Shown here in pieces: positions 60,160 to 64,000 of a stretch of 64,000 nucleotides of DNA (position 1 is its first letter; every line of letters begins with the position of its first letter). The translations under genes and the position numbers were made by a program. The notes beneath the pieces are model-generated. The model saw only the letters and a list, made by a program, of their open reading frames with translations, ran no database searches and was not told the origin of the DNA. Where the stretch lies: contig NZ_VWRN01000053.1 in NCBI RefSeq assembly GCF_008632125.1, forward strand, positions 186,001 to 250,000, read 5' to 3'. The stretch is from Cupriavidus cauae. Lineage in GTDB: Bacteria; Pseudomonadota; Gammaproteobacteria; Burkholderiales; Burkholderiaceae.

Positions 60160-61416
60160 ATGACCGCAACTACCCGCGAGCAATGCCTGTCGCTGGACCG
60201 GCAAGACCCCTTGCGCCCGCTGCGCGACGCCTTCGCGCTGCCCGACGGCGTGATCTATCTGGACGGCAATTCGCTGGGCGCCCGCCCGCGCGCGGCCGCC
60301 GCCCGCGCCGCTCAGGTCGTCGAGCAGGAATGGGGCGAAGGCCTGATCCGCAGCTGGAATACCGCCGGCTGGTTCGAACTGCCGCAGCGCCTGGGCAATC
60401 TGCTGGCGCCGCTGGTCGGCGCCGGCGAGGACGAGGTCGTCGTCACCGACACCACCTCGGTCAACCTCTTCAAGGTGCTGGCCGCCGCGCTGCGCGTGCA
60501 GGGGCTGCGCAGCCCGGCGCGCAGGGTGATCGTCTCCGAGCGCAGCAATTTCCCGACCGATCTGTATATCGCCCAGGGCCTGGCCGATCTGCTGCAGCAG
60601 GGCTATTCGCTGCGCCTGGTCGACAGCCCCGACGAGATCGACGCGGCGGTGCGCGACGATACCGCCGTGCTGATGCTGACCCACGTCAACTACAAGACCG
60701 GCGAGATGCTCGACATGGCGGCGCTGACCGAACTGGCGCATGCGCGCGGCGCGCTGACGGTCTGGGACCTGGCGCATTCGGCTGGCGCGGTGCCGGTCGC
60801 GCTGCGCGAGTCCGGCGCGGACTACGCGGTCGGCTGCACCTACAAGTACCTGAACGGCGGCCCGGGCTCGCCGGCCTTCCTGTGGGTCGCACCGGCGCTG
60901 CGCGACGCGTTCTGGCAGCCGCTGTCGGGCTGGTGGGGCCACGCCGCGCCGTTCGCGATGGAGCCCGACTACCGCCCGCGCAGCGGCGTCTCGCGCTTCC
61001 TGTGCGGCACGCAGCCGATGACCTCGCTGGCGATGGTCGAATGCGGACTGGAAATCTTCGGCCGCACCGACATGCAGGCGCTGCGCGCCAAGTCGCTGCA
61101 GCTGACCGATCTGTTCATCGCGCTGGTGGAAGCGCGCTGCGGCCACCATCCGCTGACGCTTGTCACGCCGCGCGAGCACGCGCGCCGCGGCAGCCAGGTC
61201 AGCTTCGCCCATCCGCAGGGCTATGCCGTGATGCAGGCGCTGATCGAGCGCGGCGTGATCGGCGACTACCGCGAGCCGCGGATCATCCGTTTCGGCTTCA
61301 CGCCGCTCTACACTGGTTTTGCGGACGTCTGGGATGCGGTGGAAGTGTTGCGCGACGTGCTCGACAGCGGCGCCTACGAAGCGGCGCGCTTCCAGACGCG
61401 CACGGCGGTGACCTGA
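60160..61416 (+). CDS. kynU: Kynureninase
   Basis: PLP-dependent cleavage of kynurenine to anthranilate and alanine. It is 418 residues. Motifs: [16 protein letters not shown], the PLP Lys229 in [18 protein letters not shown], and [34 protein letters not shown] 60160 is preceded by AAGGAAG. It lies 93 bp after kynB and 15 bp before kynA, so it is in one operon. No anthranilate-degrading genes follow within the window. Confidence 0.97.
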   Translation: MTATTREQCLSLDRQDPLRPLRDAFALPDGVIYLDGNSLGARPRAAAARAAQVVEQEWGEGLIRSWNTAGWFELPQRLGNLLAPLVGAGEDEVVVTDTTSVNLFKVLAAALRVQGLRSPARRVIVSERSNFPTDLYIAQGLADLLQQGYSLRLVDSPDEIDAAVRDDTAVLMLTHVNYKTGEMLDMAALTELAHARGALTVWDLAHSAGAVPVALRESGADYAVGCTYKYLNGGPGSPAFLWVAPALRDAFWQPLSGWWGHAAPFAMEPDYRPRSGVSRFLCGTQPMTSLAMVECGLEIFGRTDMQALRAKSLQLTDLFIALVEARCGHHPLTLVTPREHARRGSQVSFAHPQGYAVMQALIERGVIGDYREPRIIRFGFTPLYTGFADVWDAVEVLRDVLDSGAYEAARFQTRTAVT

Positions 61417-61431
61417 GCAGCGAGCGAAACG

Positions 61432-62388
61432 ATGACCATGGAATCGAAGAACATCAAGGCCGGGCACGGCGGCTGCCCGATGTCGGGCGGCGGGGCGCAC
61501 CAGGGCGAAATCTCGCGCGCGGGCGGATCTCCATCCGAATCTCCATCCGGCGACAAGTCCGCTTCCGGGGACAAATGGCATGGCGCGCAGCTCGACATGC
61601 GCCAGCAGATGAGCTACGGCGACTATCTGGCGCTCGACCAGATCCTGAACGCCCAGCATCCGCTCTCGCCCGACCACAACGAGATGCTGTTCATCGTCCA
61701 GCATCAGACCACCGAGCTGTGGATGAAGCTGATGCTGCATGAGCTGCGCGCCGCGCGCGAGGCGGTGCGGCGCGACGACCTGCCGCCGGCGTTCAAGATG
61801 CTGACGCGGGTGTCGCGCATCATGGACCAGCTGGTGCAGGCGTGGAACGTGCTGGCGACGATGACGCCGCCGGAGTATTCGGCGATGCGGCCCTATCTGG
61901 GGATGTCGTCCGGCTTCCAGTCGTTCCAGTATCGCGAGATCGAATTCATCCTCGGCAACAAGAACGCCGCGATGCTGCGCCCGCATGCACACCGTCCGCA
62001 GCACCATGCGCTGGTCGAGGAGGCGCTGCGCACACCGTCGCTGTACGACGAGGCGATCCGGCTGATGGCGCGGCGCGGCTTCGCGATCGACGCGGCCTGC
62101 CTCGAGCGCGACTGGACCGAGCCGGCCGGCTACAACGCCTCGGTCGAAGCCGCCTGGCTGGAGGTCTATCGCAAGCCCGAGGCGCACTGGGAGCTGTACG
62201 AGCTCGGCGAGAAGTTCGTCGATCTCGAGGATGCCTTCCGCCAATGGCGCTTCCGCCATGTCACCACGGTGGAACGCGTGATCGGCTTCAAGCGCGGCAC
62301 CGGCGGCACCGAGGGGGTCAGCTATCTGCGCAAGATGCTCGACATCGTGCTGTTCCCCGAACTGTGGAAGCTGCGCACGGACCTGTGA
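61432..62388 (+). CDS. kynA: Tryptophan 2,3-dioxygenase
   Basis: Haem enzyme opening the indole ring of tryptophan to N-formylkynurenine, the first step of the pathway although last in the operon. It is 318 residues. Motifs: [64 protein letters not shown] and the haem-ligand region [23 protein letters not shown] with predicted proximal His276. The first 45 residues are a poorly conserved Gly/Ser-rich extension ([16 protein letters not shown]). A second ATG at 61438 is possible. Confidence 0.97.
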   Translation: MTMESKNIKAGHGGCPMSGGGAHQGEISRAGGSPSESPSGDKSASGDKWHGAQLDMRQQMSYGDYLALDQILNAQHPLSPDHNEMLFIVQHQTTELWMKLMLHELRAAREAVRRDDLPPAFKMLTRVSRIMDQLVQAWNVLATMTPPEYSAMRPYLGMSSGFQSFQYREIEFILGNKNAAMLRPHAHRPQHHALVEEALRTPSLYDEAIRLMARRGFAIDAACLERDWTEPAGYNASVEAAWLEVYRKPEAHWELYELGEKFVDLEDAFRQWRFRHVTTVERVIGFKRGTGGTEGVSYLRKMLDIVLFPELWKLRTDL

Positions 62389-62439
62389 TGGCGATCGCTC
62401 GCTGAGCAGCCCCGGCGACCCGAGCGACTCGGATGACCG

Positions 62440-62620
62440 GGGCGGCCTCTGCGGCCGGCCGGCCCGGCCACCTCAGCGGCCCGGCGGCCCGGCCACCTCA
62501 GCGGCTCAGCGGCCCGGCCACCTCGGCTGCTCAGCGGCCCGGCCACCTCGGCGGCTCAGCGGCTTCGGCCGCCTCGGCCGCCTCAGCGGCCCGAGCAACC
62601 ACATCGGCCGGGACGCCGCC
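62440..62620. repeat. GGCCCGGCCACCTC(A/G)GCGGCTCAGC repeats
   Basis: About six units of roughly 24-27 bp, themselves built of CGGCCCGGCCACCT and CGGCTCAG parts, between the convergent kynA and iclR genes. GC content is extreme and the strands are self-complementary in places (GGCCGGCC), so it may also act as a weak terminator. Confidence 0.88.
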
Positions 62621-62624
62621 GCGC

Positions 62625-63548
62625 TCAGCGCGCGGCGCCCTCCGACAACCGCGCCGCCAGCGCGCGCAGCGCCGGGGCCAGCGTCTCGTGGAAGACCGCC
62701 TCGTCGACGCTGCCATACGACGCGCTGCAGCTCAGCATGTGGATGTCCTTTTCGCCGATCGGCCGGAACGGCACCGCGCAGGCGTGGATGGCGGGATGCC
62801 AGTCGCGGAACGAGGCCGCGTAACCGCGCTGCTCGGCCTCGGCCACCGCCGCCCGCATCGGCGCCTCCTGCGCCTTCCATTGCTCGGGATAGGCCTGCGC
62901 GAATTCGGCCAGCAGCCGTTCCCGCTTCGGCCCGGGCAGCGCCGCCAGATAGGCCCGCCCCATCGAACTGGACACCAGCGACAGCCGCGATCCGACCCCC
63001 AGACCCAGCATCGAGCCGGCGTCGTTACGGATCGACTCCAGATAGATCACCTCGAGCCGCTCGCGCTTGCCGAGCGACACGGACACGCCATGGGTCTGCG
63101 CGAACGCCAGCATGTGCGGCCGCGCCAGCGCCACCACGTCGGAAGCCGACAGATAGGCAAAGCCCAGCGCCAGCACGCCGGCATCCAGCGCGTACTTGCC
63201 CAGGCTGTCGTCGTAGCGCAGATACCCCAGTTGCACCAGCGTACCGGCCAGGCGGCTGACGGTCGCCTTCGGCAGCCCGGTGCGGCGCACGAAGTCCTGG
63301 TTGCCGAGCATCGACTCGCCGGTGCGAAAGCACCGCAGCAGCTCCAGGCCGCGGGCCAGCGCGGTGACGAAGTTCGGGTCGCTCTCGCGCGCGGCGCGCT
63401 CCGACCCGGGCTCGGTGGCCTTGGTGGCCTTGGTGGCCTTGGTGGCCTTGGTGGCCTCCGCGGCCGGAGGGCTCTTTGCGGCCGGGGTGGCTGCGGCGGC
63501 CGCATTCCCGGTGCTGGCGGCGGAGGAAAGCACGTCGGAGTTGGCCAC
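62625..63548 (-). CDS. IclR family transcriptional regulator
   Basis: A 307-residue regulator. The N-terminal wHTH (about residues 60-115) includes FVTALARGLELLRCFRTGESMLGNQDFVRRTGLPKATVSRLAGTL. The IclR effector domain follows (LVSSSMGRAYLAALPGPKRERLL, GYAASFRDWHPAIHACAVPF). Residues about 31-44 are a Lys-Ala-Thr repeat coded by 9-bp GCCACCAAG units. The start is GTG at 63548 behind AGGAG. Divergent from gcdH, with a perfect 19-bp dyad between; it is probably the gcdH repressor. Confidence 0.93.
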   Translation of the reverse strand: MANSDVLSSAASTGNAAAAATPAAKSPPAAEATKATKATKATKATEPGSERAARESDPNFVTALARGLELLRCFRTGESMLGNQDFVRRTGLPKATVSRLAGTLVQLGYLRYDDSLGKYALDAGVLALGFAYLSASDVVALARPHMLAFAQTHGVSVSLGKRERLEVIYLESIRNDAGSMLGLGVGSRLSLVSSSMGRAYLAALPGPKRERLLAEFAQAYPEQWKAQEAPMRAAVAEAEQRGYAASFRDWHPAIHACAVPFRPIGEKDIHMLSCSASYGSVDEAVFHETLAPALRALAARLSEGAAR

Positions 63549-63602
63549 GGCGGGCTCCTGGTCGAAAGGCGGTGAACGAAGTCGGGAGGCCCGGGCGGGC
63601 TG

Positions 63603-63664
63603 TTGCCGGCCGGACGCTTTGCGCTATACTAACGCATCGGAACACGGTTCCGCAATGCGGAACC
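63603..63664 (+). promoter_or_regulatory. gcdH promoter with 19-bp IclR-type operator
   Basis: TTGCCG (63603-63608), 16 bp, TATACT (63625-63630), then the perfect dyad GGTTCCGCAATGCGGAACC (63646-63664) just downstream of the expected start of transcription. A bound IclR protein there would block elongation. The dyad is by far the most symmetric element in the gap. Confidence 0.8.
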
Positions 63665-63777
63665 TTAAAACGAGACCGGCAGCGCCCCGCCAGCCGGTCC
63701 GCCGCGCCCGATCACCCATTCCATTTCAAGTTCAATCACGCTGACCCGCGTTCACCGCTCTACCGAAGGAGACCTCG

Positions 63778-64000
63778 ATGGCCGCCAACGCCGAATTCCA
63801 CTGGGCCGACCCGCTGCTGCTCGATCAGCAACTGACCGCCGACGAGCGCATGGTGCGCGACGCCGCCGCGGCTTACTGCCAGGACAAGCTGATGCCGCGC
63901 GTGCTGGAGTCGTTCCGGCATGAAAAGACCGACGCGACCATCTTCCGCGAGATGGGCGAACTCGGCCTGCTCGGCCCGACCATTCCCGAGCAGTACGGCG
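63778..64000 (+). CDS. gcdH: Glutaryl-CoA dehydrogenase, N-terminal part
   Basis: The first 74 codons of an acyl-CoA dehydrogenase whose N-terminus (FHWADPLLLDQQLTADERMVRDAAAAYCQDKLMPRVLESFRHEKTD, then MGELGLLGPTIPEQYG) is characteristic of GcdH, which converts glutaryl-CoA to crotonyl-CoA and CO2 in lysine and tryptophan breakdown. GAAGGAGA precedes the ATG. The divergent IclR gene is the usual partner in Burkholderiales. The catalytic region lies outside the window. Confidence 0.92.
   Translation, partial: MAANAEFHWADPLLLDQQLTADERMVRDAAAAYCQDKLMPRVLESFRHEKTDATIFREMGELGLLGPTIPEQYG

Overview
This is a 64 kb piece of a very GC-rich chromosome from a betaproteobacterium, most likely of the order Burkholderiales. 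The grounds are three periplasmic solute receptors of the Bug/TctC family plus a TctB-TctA pair, a kynR-kynBUA tryptophan-catabolism cluster, an IclR regulator divergent from gcdH, several type III CoA-transferases and AMP-forming CoA ligases, and housekeeping genes (alaS, glnS, nadE, pdxH, cfa) set singly among catabolic genes. I cannot name the genus. There are no rRNA or tRNA genes, no insertion sequences, no phage genes and no CRISPR array. Both ends cut a gene: nadE at the left and gcdH at the right.

Layout. 1-9 kb: nadE (-), a PF04339-type acyltransferase, alaS (-), a CaiB-type CoA-transferase, a DUF2214 membrane protein and a Bug receptor closed by a strong terminator. 9-14 kb: a 964-residue protein that I do not recognise, convergent with an NhaP2-type K+/H+ antiporter. 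14-21 kb: tctBA with its terminator, then a LysR regulator divergent from a Bug receptor and a gamma-glutamyltransferase-like gene, then a mazEF-type toxin-antitoxin pair with its own promoter. 21-32 kb: PhzF, an FMN-binding oxidase-like protein, a CoA ligase/Bug/DsbA-like isomerase operon, an opposing denD-like/FMO/tetR operon joined by ATGA overlaps, and another CoA-transferase. 31-51 kb: mostly housekeeping (glnS, S4 protein, MAPEG, yaeQ, FKBP, chaC, ankyrin, CoA ligase, cnoX, hemerythrin, tcdA, AsmA, MFS, pdxH, cfa, DUF72). 51-64 kb: msrA, a catabolic cluster (CoA ligase, acyl-CoA-dehydrogenase-fold protein, hydrolase, NicX-like ring-cleavage dioxygenase, divergent flavin reductase and MarR), kynR/kynBUA, and iclR/gcdH.

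How they work together. The right-hand 13 kb looks like an aromatic and amino-acid catabolism island. kynABU convert tryptophan to anthranilate, gcdH oxidises glutaryl-CoA, and beside them a two-component flavin system plus a 2,5-dihydroxypyridine-dioxygenase homologue may open an N-heteroaromatic ring. That cluster is the best candidate here for an undescribed pathway.

The most unusual global feature is an abundance of short tandem-repeat arrays, at more than 20 places. Extragenic units are mostly 8, 10, 13 or 16 bp, and several arrays start at or contain a stop codon. Units inside genes are multiples of 3 (6, 9, 12) and encode low-complexity inserts or tails in otherwise ordinary enzymes (two CoA ligases, a DenD-like dehydrogenase, TcdA, AsmA, IclR).
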